41,899 nt of DNA from Phycisphaerales bacterium (GTDB lineage: Bacteria > Planctomycetota > Phycisphaerae > Phycisphaerales > UBA1924), in contig JAJDDM010000114.1 in NCBI GenBank assembly GCA_029260315.1, positions 1 through 41,899 of the forward strand, given 5' to 3'. How positions within the stretch are numbered: position 1 is the stretch's first letter; the number at the start of each line of letters is the position of its first letter. Under the pieces are notes generated by a model, which was not told the origin of the DNA, ran no database searches, and saw only the letters and a list, made by a program, of their open reading frames with translations. Shown here piece after piece: positions 1-8,019 of this stretch. The translations under genes and the position numbers were made by a program.

Positions 1-182
1 CGCGACGTACAACCTGTGATGGGCATCGATGCCGACGGACCACCTGTGGGCCTCCTCTCGCTGATCTTGAGACGACCCGAGTTACGCCCTCGGGCCGATC
101 TCGCACAAGAGCACGATTGGAGGCCTGCTACATAGTGGCACCCAAAGCCGTGGCCATGGCACACAGTGAATCTTCGCCTGCG

Positions 183-2012
183 CTAACCTTGAATCCCCAG
201 CTTCTTGCGAACGGCCGACGCCGTCAGGATCTCGCCGGCGTCGTCGAGCGCCTCGGCGTAGCGTTTGCCCACGCGGAACCAGTTGCTGTAGACCGTGAAC
301 GGGCCGATGCCGCCGTCTGGTTTCTTGACCTTCTTCCACGCGCCCTCGTACATCGGCAGGATGAAGTCCGTGCGGTTCTCCTGCCGCAGCAGGCGTTCGG
401 ATTGGCGGAGGGCGTCGACGACGAACGGGCCGTCGTTGGCGTGGTTCTGGATGACGCCGTCGTAGGCCTCCCAGGCGAGGTCGGGGCGGCCATTGGCCTT
501 CCAGAGCTCGCCCTGGTTGAAGCGGACGCGGGCGACGAGGTCGGCCCGGTTGCGGTACTTGCCCGCCGCCCAGTCCCACATGCGGCTCTGCTCCTTGGGG
601 TCCTCGACCGAGGCGATCATGGGCTCGAGGATTTCGACCGAGAAATCCGGGTAGTCCTTGCCGCAGAGGCGGTCGAGGACCTCGGCCCAGGATCGCTTGT
701 GCTGATACGTCAGATCGCCCCGGTCGGCCATCGCCGCCAGCAGCAGCCAGCCGGGGACGTGGGCCGGGCTTGCGCGCAGGCCGGCTTCGAGCAGTTCGAG
801 CTCGGCGTGGACGGTGGCCTCTCGGGCCTTGGGTGTTCGGCGTGGGTCGAAGCCCTCGGGGGCGGGTGGGGGCCAGTTTGCGCCGCCGGCGCGTCGGGCG
901 CCGGCGAGACGCTGGGCGGCGTCGGTGAGGGCGACGGCGAGGCGACGGTCCTGCACAGGTTCGAGGACGTGGCGGGCGAGCATGGCGACGAAGGCGTCGG
1001 GGATCTGCTCGCCGGTCTGGGGGTTGACGATGTTGCCGCGCAGGCCCTGGTAGGCCTCGTAGCGTCCGAAGTCGAAGTTCCAGTTGGCGGTGGTGCGGGT
1101 GGTTTCGAGGAAGCCGACCCAGGCGTGGGCGTAATCGGCGCCGCGCGCGACGACGTAGGCGGTGGGTATGCCGTGGGCCTTGCCGACGGTCATCGCGTAG
1201 TGGGCCTGGTCGGCGCAGACGCCGCCGAGGTTCTTGATGCTGGGCAGGGAGTAGTCGCCGGAGGCGGTGACCTTCTTTTCGACGCCGCGCAGGTGGTCGT
1301 AGTCGTACTCGATCTCGAAGAAGCACTCGCCGACGTGGGGGGTCTTGTCGTAGTTGTTGAGGGCCCAGTCGAGCTCGTCGACGCGGGCGCAGGCGTCGAC
1401 GACGTAGATGAGCAGTTCGGCGGGGACGTCGCGCGGGTGCATCGCGAGCACGTCGGCACGATCGGCAAAGTAGCGGAAGGTGTCGAGGTGCGAGGGCGCG
1501 CGGGCCGTGTTCTCGTTGATCGATCGGTAGAAGGGTTTGTCGTGGACGACGGCGATGGCGCAGGCGAGATTGGGCAGGCGGGCGGCGCGTTTGTCGGCAT
1601 CGAGCAGGCGGGCGAGAACCTCGTAGGCGCGGGCGATGTTGTCGCGGTCGTCGACGAGGAAGGCCATCGTGCGGGCGAGCTCGTCGTGGGCGCGGAGTTG
1701 TTCGAGCACGCCCATTCGCGTCTCGGGCGAGACCTCGGCGACCTGGCGGACCAGACGCACCCCGTACGCAGCCTCGACGATCGCGTCGAGTTCGCGCGGG
1801 CCGGCGTGGGCGATCACGCCCTCAAAGAGGTCGCTCAGATCAGCCCGCGCTCCGTCGAAATCCTGCGGCGACTGGATCGCGTCGAGCGCGGCGGCGACGG
1901 AATCCTGCACCGCCCGGGCGGCTTTGGTGCGGGCACGCTGGGCGAGGGCGTCCGGTGCCGCGAGGAGGAGCATGAGCAGACAGAGCACGCGTTGAAATGA
2001 GGGACACTTCAT
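183..2012 (-). CDS. Secreted transglutaminase-like domain protein
   Basis: The 609-residue product begins with a clear signal peptide (MKCPSFQRVLCLLMLLLAAP, then DALAQ), so it is exported. A central segment has the order of a transglutaminase/papain-like core: Cys266 in GGVCADQAHYAM, His296 in ADYAHAWVGF and Asp314 in WNFDFGRY. Such cores act as peptidases or amide-forming/cleaving enzymes on proteins or cell-wall peptides; the substrate here cannot be told. The regions before and after (about 30-250 and 350-609) look helical and TPR-like, with no motif I recognise. The ATG at 2012 is chosen because the signal peptide follows directly. The gene diverges from the ECF sigma gene across about 290 bp, so it is probably a separate unit. 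The domain class is fairly secure; activity is inferred only from the triad. Confidence 0.75.
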   Translation of the reverse strand: MKCPSFQRVLCLLMLLLAAPDALAQRARTKAARAVQDSVAAALDAIQSPQDFDGARADLSDLFEGVIAHAGPRELDAIVEAAYGVRLVRQVAEVSPETRMGVLEQLRAHDELARTMAFLVDDRDNIARAYEVLARLLDADKRAARLPNLACAIAVVHDKPFYRSINENTARAPSHLDTFRYFADRADVLAMHPRDVPAELLIYVVDACARVDELDWALNNYDKTPHVGECFFEIEYDYDHLRGVEKKVTASGDYSLPSIKNLGGVCADQAHYAMTVGKAHGIPTAYVVARGADYAHAWVGFLETTRTTANWNFDFGRYEAYQGLRGNIVNPQTGEQIPDAFVAMLARHVLEPVQDRRLAVALTDAAQRLAGARRAGGANWPPPAPEGFDPRRTPKAREATVHAELELLEAGLRASPAHVPGWLLLAAMADRGDLTYQHKRSWAEVLDRLCGKDYPDFSVEILEPMIASVEDPKEQSRMWDWAAGKYRNRADLVARVRFNQGELWKANGRPDLAWEAYDGVIQNHANDGPFVVDALRQSERLLRQENRTDFILPMYEGAWKKVKKPDGGIGPFTVYSNWFRVGKRYAEALDDAGEILTASAVRKKLGIQG

Positions 2013-2302
2013 AACACGTCACTGTACAGCGCGGGGCGATCGGCGGATCCGGAACAAGGCTCCCGGACCGCAAATCCCAGGGATCACATGGGCAGGTCGG
2101 GACCTGGCGGTGTGCGACGACGCTCTTGCCACGTTGACGAGCGATGGAACTTTACTCGTTTCATTCGGGCAGGGGCGGTCACAGCGATTGTGCCCCCGAT
2201 CGAAGATCCGGGCATTCGCAGAGCCTCAGGCCCGGCGTCCGGTTGCCCTTGATCGAATCCGAAACCGCGCGAGACTCACCTTCGGCGTGCTAGCCTCGCG
2301 GC

Positions 2303-2887
2303 ATGGGGACGGCGGGGCAGGACGAGGTCGACCGGGCGTTGATCGATCGCATCAACGCCGGCGGGCCCGATGGCGAACGGGCTTTCGGCGAACTGTACAA
2401 CCGCCACAAGGGTTGGGCCATGAGCGTCGCGCGACGGATGGCCGGCGACGCGGGCGATGTGGTGCAGGATTCCTTCATCTCGTTCTTGCGTCAGTTCCCG
2501 GGGTTCGAGCTGACGTCGGCGTTGCGGACGTATCTGTACGCCGTGATCCGCAATCGGGCCCGCGATCAGCGTTGCAAGGACTCGCGGCTCAGGCTCGTGG
2601 GGGATGTGAGTGACGCCGGGCCAATCGCCGGCGGAGGATCGGGCGGGACTGACCGGGGCGGTCCTGATTCTGATGGGCAACACGCTCGCACCGCGGGGCT
2701 CCGCGAGGCGGTGGCGGCGTTGCCCGAGGCCCAGCGGGAGATCCTGATCCTGCGGATCGTTGACGGATTCAGCGTGCGGGATGTCGCCGGGGCCCTGGAG
2801 ATCCCCGAGGGGACAGTCAAGAGCCGCTTGCATCTGGCGATCAAGGCCCTGCGGGAGGATCCGCGGACGCGCGAGTATTTCGAGTGA
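2303..2887 (+). CDS. ECF-type RNA polymerase sigma factor
   Basis: The 194-residue protein has the two-domain layout of ECF (group IV) sigma-70 factors. Region 2 spans about residues 20-90 (FGELYNRHKGWAMSVARRM, VVQDSFISFLRQF, LRTYLYAVIRNRARD). Region 4 spans about 132-185 (AVAALPEAQREILILRIVDG, then the helix-turn-helix FSVRDVAGALEIPEGTVKSR). A Gly/Asp-rich linker (about 100-128) joins them. It should direct RNA polymerase to a small regulon when released from an anti-sigma factor. The next gene, 55 bp downstream, encodes a single-TM protein with a short cytosolic N-terminus, the expected anti-sigma arrangement, and two further genes overlap in series. The family call is secure; the regulon and specific ECF group are unknown. 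Confidence 0.9.
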   Translation: MGTAGQDEVDRALIDRINAGGPDGERAFGELYNRHKGWAMSVARRMAGDAGDVVQDSFISFLRQFPGFELTSALRTYLYAVIRNRARDQRCKDSRLRLVGDVSDAGPIAGGGSGGTDRGGPDSDGQHARTAGLREAVAALPEAQREILILRIVDGFSVRDVAGALEIPEGTVKSRLHLAIKALREDPRTREYFE

Positions 2888-2942
2888 CTTTTTCGCAAGC
2901 CGGGTGAACCGATGCGCGGCTCGTCCCCTCAAAGGAACGACC

Positions 2943-3479
2943 ATGAGTGAGCATGATGGACCAATCGAGGACTATGGACCAAACGAGGACCAAGGGCAGA
3001 TCGGCGAGGGGACCGAGGCCGGAACGCCCGACGCACTGCGGGACGGTCTATCGGACCTGTTCGGGCGGGAGAGCGAGGTGCCGGGTCGGGTCGATCGTGC
3101 GGTCGCCCGCGCGTCGGCGGAGCACTTTGGGGCGGGCGATGGGCGGGCCGTGACGCGTCGGCGGATCCCGGCGTGGCGGTGGGGCGGGCTCGCCGCGGCG
3201 GCGTCGGTGGCGTTTATCGGTGGCGTAGTCCTGTGGGGGCCGAGCCGCACGACGCCGGTGCTCGATGAGCGGGGTGAGAGCCGAAGCGTCGCTCGGACGC
3301 CGGGCTTGGATCCCGACCTCAATCGCGACGGCAGCGTGGACGTGCTCGATGCGCTGATCCTCGCCAAGGCGGTCGACGCGGGGGGTGAGCCTTTGGACCT
3401 GACCGGCGATGGCGCGACGTCGGCCGCGGATGTCGAGGCGCTGACGCAACGGATCGTGACGCTGAGGAGGCGGGGATGA
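2943..3479 (+). CDS. Single-TM anti-sigma-like protein with dockerin-type C-terminus
   Basis: This 178-residue protein has an acidic, probably cytosolic N-terminus (1-70), an Arg-rich stop (TRRRIPAWRW), one membrane helix at about 81-98 and an outside C-terminus. The tail carries two dockerin-type calcium-loop segments: DLNRDGSVDVLDALILAKAV (125-144) and DLTGDGATSAADVEALTQRI (152-171). Both show the D-x-[NT]-x-DG-x-x-[DS]-x-x-D pattern followed by a helix. It follows the sigma gene by 55 bp and overlaps the next gene by ATGA, so it is probably the anti-sigma partner. No zinc anti-sigma motif (HxxxCxxC) is visible, so the anti-sigma role rests on position and topology. The ATG at 2943 is chosen because its sequence continues smoothly into the TM segment and because upstream frames run through the sigma gene. 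Confidence 0.7.
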   Translation: MSEHDGPIEDYGPNEDQGQIGEGTEAGTPDALRDGLSDLFGRESEVPGRVDRAVARASAEHFGAGDGRAVTRRRIPAWRWGGLAAAASVAFIGGVVLWGPSRTTPVLDERGESRSVARTPGLDPDLNRDGSVDVLDALILAKAVDAGGEPLDLTGDGATSAADVEALTQRIVTLRRRG

Positions 3480-4060
3480 AGCCGCTGGGTGTGCTCATCG
3501 CGTGTTCCATATTGGCGTGCGTCGTCTCGCTCGGGGCTTTGGCGAGCCAGTCGGCGGAGCAACCTGCGACCGAACCGGGCGAACGAGCGGGTCAGACCGG
3601 GCCGACGGTTCTGCCCGAGGCTCAAGATGGCGTGCGGTTCGTCACGGTGGACGTGTTCATCGATTCGGGCGAGACGCCGCTGGCAGCGTACCAGATCGAC
3701 CTGTGGGCGACGAGCGCCGGCGGGCGGGTCCTGCTGGCCGGCATCGAGGGCGGCGAGCACCAAGCGTTTCGCGAGCCGGCGCATTACGACCCGCGGGCGC
3801 TGCACGCCGAGGAGGCGTTCGACCACGTCGTGCTCGCGGCGTTCTCGACGGGCAAGGATCTGCCGAGCGGGCGGACGCGGGTGGCGACGCTGCATTATCA
3901 GGCGCCCAATGGTGGCGATGTGACATTGCAGGTCGAGTCGGTGATTGCCGGTGATCGCGATGCTCGACCGGTTGAGGCGATCGCTCAAGCAACGCTGCGG
4001 CGTCTCGCAGATGCTCAAAGAGCCGATACACCGAACACAGAACAAGGGGATGGTCAGTGA
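3476..4060 (+). CDS. Small secreted cohesin-like beta-sandwich protein
   Basis: The 194-residue product has a signal peptide or N-terminal anchor (about 1-23, MKPLGVLIACSILACVVSLG) and a Pro/Glu-rich linker. A predicted beta domain follows at about 50-165: VRFVTVDVFIDSGETPLAAY, DLWATSAGGRVLLAGIEGG, HVVLAAFSTGKDLPSGRTRV, ATLHYQAPNGGDVTLQVESV. The strand pattern and the closing 'ggg..t..v..le..a' segment resemble cohesin / CBM-like domains. This is a family-level impression, not a motif proof. It starts inside the stop codon of the dockerin-bearing gene (ATGA) and its own stop overlaps the next start (GTGA), so it is translationally coupled on both sides. A cohesin-like protein next to a dockerin-bearing membrane protein suggests the two bind outside the cell. 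Confidence 0.55.
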   Translation: MKPLGVLIACSILACVVSLGALASQSAEQPATEPGERAGQTGPTVLPEAQDGVRFVTVDVFIDSGETPLAAYQIDLWATSAGGRVLLAGIEGGEHQAFREPAHYDPRALHAEEAFDHVVLAAFSTGKDLPSGRTRVATLHYQAPNGGDVTLQVESVIAGDRDARPVEAIAQATLRRLADAQRADTPNTEQGDGQ

Positions 4061-6537
4061 TTGCCAAGATTGGACTGTTGATCGGGGTTCTTGTTGCGGT
4101 TGTTGCGATCGCACTGCTCTTCGTAACAGGGTGCGGCGGACAAGGACAATCCTTTGGTGCATACTCGATCCGCCACAGCTCACCCCAGGCCGTCGCAAGC
4201 GAGTTGGAATCGCTGAATGGCGTCCCACCTAACCGAGGATTCTCGCCGGTCGGTACATACGAGAATCTAGGCCGCGCTGGGTTCATGCCGCAAAGGGGAA
4301 CATACAGCATTCTTCCAAACGCCAATGAGATGAACATTGGACTGTTCGGACAAGCCCGATACGCACCCGATTACACAGACGCACCGAACTTCGATCTGAA
4401 CGCCATTCTCCGCTCGTCCCGTGCAGGGTCGCACGCAACTCCCTTTCGCGAGGATCAGGCCGACCAGCCGGCACCGCCAACGATCGACAACTACGAGATC
4501 GCCCTCAACCCCGCCGACGAGCTCTGGATCATCGTCCCATCCGAAGACCAACGCAACGCCTCGCGCGACGACCTCGCCCCCGGCAGCGGCTGTCTCATCA
4601 CCATCCCGCAGGTCGAGCCGGGCGCAGAACTCACGATCGTCCCCGTCCCGCTTGAGCACACCGAGGTCACGACCGATATCACCGGCTTCGTCGCCTCGGT
4701 CGAGGTCTCCCAGCGATTCCACAATCCGTTCAGCGAGAAGATCGAGGCGGTCTACGTCTTCCCGCTGCCGCAGGACGCGGCGGTCAACGGCTTTGTCATG
4801 ACCATCGGCGAGCGCACCATCCGCGGCGTGATCCGCAAGCGCGAGGAGGCCGAGCGGGTCTATCAGGCCGCCAAGGCCCAGGGCCACCGGGCCGCGATCA
4901 TGCACCAGGAGCGGCCCAACGTGTTCACGCAGAAGGTCGCCAACATCGAGCCGGGCGAGGCGATCGACATCGACGTGACGTACTTTCATACGCTGGCGTA
5001 TGTCGACGGGTGGTTCGAGTACCGGTTCCCGATGGTGGTGGGGCCGCGGTTCAATCCGCCGGCGTCGGGGGTCGTGTCCCATGCAGCGGTGGAACGGGCG
5101 TCCCGCCCGTTCGAAGATCAGGGGCGGGCGAAAACCACGACGCATCCACCCGCGGGTGCTCCGATCGAGGCCGTCGCACGAGGCCCGTACGCCGAGCCGA
5201 GCGGCCAGACGCTCCAGCAGTATCTCCGCCCCGACGAGCGATCCGGGCACGACATCGCCATGACCGTGACGATCAACGCCGGCGTAGCGATCGAGGAGAT
5301 CCGATCGAACAGCCACGAACTGCTGATGGACGACGCGACCGGGCCCCGCCGAAGCGTCCGCCTCGCCAAGCACGACTCCATCCCCAACAAGGACTTCGTC
5401 CTCCGCTACCGCGTCGCGGGCGAGCGGCTCCAGAGCGGGCTGATCGTGCAGCGCGACAGCGACGGCGTCGGCGGGCACTTCGCGATGATGCTGGTGCCGC
5501 CGCGTTCGATGGAGCGGCTCGAACGCGCCCCGGTCGAGTTCATCTTCGTGCTCGATTGCTCGGGCAGCATGAGCGGCGTGCCGCTGGATCTGGCCAAGAA
5601 CGCCATGCGCACGGCCCTGGATCGCCTCGGCCCCAACGACACCTTCCAGATCATCCGCTTCAGCGAGAGCGCCTCGGCACTGGGTGCCGCCCCGCTCGAC
5701 GCGACCCCGGCCAACATCCGACGCGGCATCCGCTATCTCAACGGCCTCAACAGCGGCGGCGGGACGATGATGATCGAGGGCATCAAGGCGGCGCTCGACT
5801 TCCCGCACGATTCCCATCGCCTGCGATTCGTCACGTTCCTGACCGACGGCTACATCGGCAACGAGGCGCAGATCCTGGTGGCGATGCAGGACAAGCTCGG
5901 CGCGGCTCGCGTGTTCAGCTTCGGCATCGGGTCCAGCCCGAACCGATTCCTGATCGAGCGGATGGGCAGGCTGGGGCGCGGGGCGGTGGCGTATGTGGGG
6001 CCGCGCGATGACTCGGCGAAGGTCATGGACCTGTTCTTCGATCGGGTCAGCCGCCCGGCGATGACCGGCGTTGCGATCGACTTCGGTGGGCTTGCCGCGA
6101 CGGACGTTTATCCTTCGCGGGTTCCGGATCTGTTCGTCGGCAGGCCGGTCGTCGTCAGCGGTCGATTCGAGGGCGATCCCGCGGACCTCGCCCACCAGCC
6201 CATCAGCATCGCGGGCGTCGCGGGGAGCCAGACCCAGACGATGCGGGTCGCGGGCTTCGAGCCCGCTGGGGAGAAGGCCCGGCTCGACGCGGTCTGGGCT
6301 CGGGCAAGAATCATGGAGATCGCCAACGCCGCGATGCAAGGCGACGACCACGGCGAGCAGCGCGAGATGATCGAGCAAATCGCGATGAACCACGGCCTCA
6401 TGTCGGCGTTCACGTCGCTGCTCGCGGTGGACTCTGCGTATGTGACCCAGGGGGGGTCCGGGGTGACGGTCGCGATGCCGGTGCCGGTGCCCGAGGGCGT
6501 GCGGTATGAGACGACTGTGTCGGGTGGGGGGTCTTGA
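4057..6537 (+). CDS. VIT and von Willebrand factor A domain lipoprotein
   Basis: The 826-residue protein has a membrane-entry segment ending in a lipobox-like FVTGC (about residue 25), so it is probably a lipoprotein. After a low-complexity linker comes a VIT domain (about 190-330: EHTEVTTDITGFVASVEVSQ, YVFPLPQDAAVNGFVMTIGE, RKREEAERVYQAAKAQGHRA). A VWA domain follows (about 490-680) with an intact MIDAS motif D500-C-S-G-S504 and FLTDGYIGNEAQI further on. The pair resembles inter-alpha-trypsin-inhibitor heavy-chain proteins and bacterial surface adhesins that bind partners through Mg2+. The C-terminal helical part (NHGLMSAFTSLLAVD) is typical of this family. The GTG at 4057 is preferred: it overlaps the upstream stop and has an AGGGGA ribosome site. 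A palindromic repeat lies in frame between the two domains (5092-5112). Confidence 0.85.
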   Translation: MIAKIGLLIGVLVAVVAIALLFVTGCGGQGQSFGAYSIRHSSPQAVASELESLNGVPPNRGFSPVGTYENLGRAGFMPQRGTYSILPNANEMNIGLFGQARYAPDYTDAPNFDLNAILRSSRAGSHATPFREDQADQPAPPTIDNYEIALNPADELWIIVPSEDQRNASRDDLAPGSGCLITIPQVEPGAELTIVPVPLEHTEVTTDITGFVASVEVSQRFHNPFSEKIEAVYVFPLPQDAAVNGFVMTIGERTIRGVIRKREEAERVYQAAKAQGHRAAIMHQERPNVFTQKVANIEPGEAIDIDVTYFHTLAYVDGWFEYRFPMVVGPRFNPPASGVVSHAAVERASRPFEDQGRAKTTTHPPAGAPIEAVARGPYAEPSGQTLQQYLRPDERSGHDIAMTVTINAGVAIEEIRSNSHELLMDDATGPRRSVRLAKHDSIPNKDFVLRYRVAGERLQSGLIVQRDSDGVGGHFAMMLVPPRSMERLERAPVEFIFVLDCSGSMSGVPLDLAKNAMRTALDRLGPNDTFQIIRFSESASALGAAPLDATPANIRRGIRYLNGLNSGGGTMMIEGIKAALDFPHDSHRLRFVTFLTDGYIGNEAQILVAMQDKLGAARVFSFGIGSSPNRFLIERMGRLGRGAVAYVGPRDDSAKVMDLFFDRVSRPAMTGVAIDFGGLAATDVYPSRVPDLFVGRPVVVSGRFEGDPADLAHQPISIAGVAGSQTQTMRVAGFEPAGEKARLDAVWARARIMEIANAAMQGDDHGEQREMIEQIAMNHGLMSAFTSLLAVDSAYVTQGGSGVTVAMPVPVPEGVRYETTVSGGGS
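5092..5112. repeat. Palindromic repeat unit inside a coding region
   Basis: Arms GAACGGGC and GCCCGTTC flank a 5-base centre within the VIT/VWA gene. They encode about residues 346-352 in the linker between the domains (VERASRPFED). A related unit in the other orientation (GAACGGGCGGGACGCC) lies at about 28035-28050 between genes, so this is probably a dispersed hairpin repeat that inserted without breaking the frame. Confidence 0.5.
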
Positions 6538-6997
6538 GCGGAGTGTCGGCTCGCGGGTCAGCCAAGTGCATCGCCCTGGGTCCGGTGCCCTCGCCCGGAG
6601 GGCGCACGCCCGTTGCCAGGGGCCTGGGCCCCTGGATCCGGGCTCGGTATTGGTCGCCGCCCGGAGGGCGGACGCACGGCATCTGAAACGCGTTTCTGAG
6701 TGGTGTCGTGCGGCCGAACCATCAATCTCGCCGCGAGCCGCTCGCCCTCCGGGCGAAGCCGATCTCTGCCCATCGACCAGGGACTGAAGTTCCTGGCAAC
6801 GAGCGCACGCCCTTCGGGCGAGATTCAGGCATACAAGGGCCATCGCCCCTCATCCCGCACTCCGTGACGAGAACCCCGATAGGGGTCCACTCGCCCGTAT
6901 CATGCAGCGGGAATCAGCCAATCACGGAGCCGCGCCGAGCAGCCTCTCCTCTGTGCTCTCGATGCCCTCTGTGGTGAGTCCTTTGAAGGAGGCCGCC
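6538..6997. repeat. Repeat-rich intergenic region upstream of haaO
   Basis: No gene is supported in these 460 bp. They hold a long imperfect inverted repeat: CGCCCGGAGGGCGCACGCCC with its GTTGCCAGG extension at 6592-6620 pairs with CCTGGCAACGAGCGCACGCC and following bases at 6792-6820. Inside it lies a second pair (CGCCCGGAGGGCG near 6656-6670 with CGCCCTCCGGGCG near 6743-6755). Near the right end, 6943-6978 is a CT-rich track (CCTCTCCTCTGTG ... CCCTCTGTGGTG) matching in reverse the tracks that flank the GxxExxY gene. The promoter of the kynurenine operon should lie here, but no convincing -35/-10 pair was found. Confidence 0.55.
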
Positions 6998-7552
6998 ATG
7001 ATCGCCAAGCCGTTCAACCTGATGCAGTGGATCGAGGACAACCGCGAGCAGTTCAAGCCGCCGGTGATGAACAAGCAGTTCTATCCGGAGGCATCGGACG
7101 TCATCGTCTTCTGCTCGCTCGGCCCGAACACCCGCAACGACTATCATGTGAACCCGACCGAGGAGCTGTTCTACCAGCTCAAGGGTGACATCGCCGTCCG
7201 GATCCGCCCGCCGGGCGAGGCCAAGCCGCGAGACGTGATCATCCACGAGGGCGAGATGTGGCTCTGCCCGCGGCTGGTGCCGCACCGCCCGCAGCGCCCC
7301 GCGGAGACGATCGGCCTGATCGTCGAGTTTCCCAGGGTCGTCGATGGCAAGACTGAGAACGACGGCCTGCGCTGGTATTGCCCGGAGTGCGATACGCTCG
7401 TGCACGAGGCGAGCTTCCGCCTGGCCCACATCGACCAGGACCTCCACCGGATCATGGACGCGTTCTGGGGCGGGCCGGAGAACGGCAGAACGTGCGAGAA
7501 CTGCGGGTATGTGATCACGCGGGCGCCTGAGTTCCAGCTGACAGAGGCCTAA
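6998..7552 (+). CDS. haaO: 3-hydroxyanthranilate 3,4-dioxygenase
   Basis: This 184-residue cupin enzyme opens the ring of 3-hydroxyanthranilate to 2-amino-3-carboxymuconate semialdehyde, using Fe(II) and O2 in the cytosol. The Fe ligands are visible: His50 and Glu56 in YHVNPTEELFYQLKG and His96 in GEMWLCPRLVPHRPQRP. The C-terminus carries the rubredoxin-like Cys4 site of bacterial HAO (WYCPECD ... RTCENCGYV). The ATG at 6998 is chosen because it follows an AAGGAGG ribosome site (6986-6992) and gives the family-typical start MIAKPFNLMQWI; the open frame extends further up but reads through a repeat track. It is the first enzyme gene of the kynurenine cluster. A GxxExxY gene separates it from ACMSD, which acts on its product. 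Identification is secure. Confidence 0.95.
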   Translation: MIAKPFNLMQWIEDNREQFKPPVMNKQFYPEASDVIVFCSLGPNTRNDYHVNPTEELFYQLKGDIAVRIRPPGEAKPRDVIIHEGEMWLCPRLVPHRPQRPAETIGLIVEFPRVVDGKTENDGLRWYCPECDTLVHEASFRLAHIDQDLHRIMDAFWGGPENGRTCENCGYVITRAPEFQLTEA

Positions 7553-7560
7553 GAAGCGTT

Positions 7561-7596
7561 GAAACACAGAGGGCCACAGAGGGCCACGGAGAGGAG
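7561..7596. repeat. AG-rich track, left flank of GxxExxY gene
   Basis: GAAACACAGAGGGCCACAGA followed by GGGCCACGGAGAGGAG lies between haaO and the GxxExxY gene. It is nearly the reverse complement of the right flank at 8020-8057 (which ends CGTGGCCCTCCGTGTTTCAG) and also of a track before haaO at 6943-6978. The shared core is ACACrGAGGGCCACrGAG. The arrangement brackets the GxxExxY gene with inverted repeats. Confidence 0.6.
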
Positions 7597-7602
7597 GGCT
7601 TT

Positions 7603-7989
7603 GTGGCGGAAGGCGGGCTGAGGCACGCGGATCTCACCGAGAAGATCATCGGGGCGGCGGTGCGCGTGCATCAGGTCTTGGGACCGGGGCTGTTGGAATC
7701 GGTGTACGAAACCTGTCTGGCGCACGAACTCGCGAAGATCGCTCTGGGGGTCCAGAGGCAGGCGCCCTTGCCTGTCTCATACGATGGGCTGAGCCTGGAT
7801 GCCGGCTTTCGTCTTGACCTGATCGTTGAGGGCTCGGTCATCGTTGAACTCAAGGCAATCGAGAAGGTGCTTCCGATCCACGAGGCGCAACTGATGACCT
7901 ACCTCCGCCTCTCGGGCATCAAGGTCGGTCTGCTCATCAACTTCAACGTCCTCCGTCTCACCGATGGAATCAAAAGGAGAGTCCTCTAA
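7603..7989 (+). CDS. GxxExxY family protein
   Basis: The 128-residue protein carries the family signature GLLESVYE (GPGLLESVYETCLAHEL, about residues 27-43). It ends with the usual core: FRLDLIVEGSVIVELKAIEK, HEAQLMTYLRLSG and KVGLLINFNV. The D..(x)n..E-L-K pattern resembles a PD-(D/E)XK nuclease fold, as proposed for this family (PF13366), but no biochemical role is established as far as I know. GTG at 7603 follows GGAGAGGAGG. The gene sits between haaO and ACMSD, two enzymes of consecutive steps, and is flanked by inverted AG/CT-rich tracks. It therefore looks like an insertion into the operon that kept the reading direction. Family call secure; function unknown. Confidence 0.85.
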   Translation: MAEGGLRHADLTEKIIGAAVRVHQVLGPGLLESVYETCLAHELAKIALGVQRQAPLPVSYDGLSLDAGFRLDLIVEGSVIVELKAIEKVLPIHEAQLMTYLRLSGIKVGLLINFNVLRLTDGIKRRVL

Positions 7990-8019
7990 GCCTCACGTTT
8001 CTCCTCCACTCTCCATCCC

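Noticed and set aside
1-182. Possible gene end at the left edge
   Set aside because: No frame with recognisable coding character; nothing can be supported in this short stretch.
82-1326. Long minus-strand open frame overlapping the transglutaminase-like gene, and many similar frames elsewhere
   Set aside because: Arg/Pro/Ala-rich translations without domains, antisense or out of frame to well-supported genes; typical of high-GC DNA.
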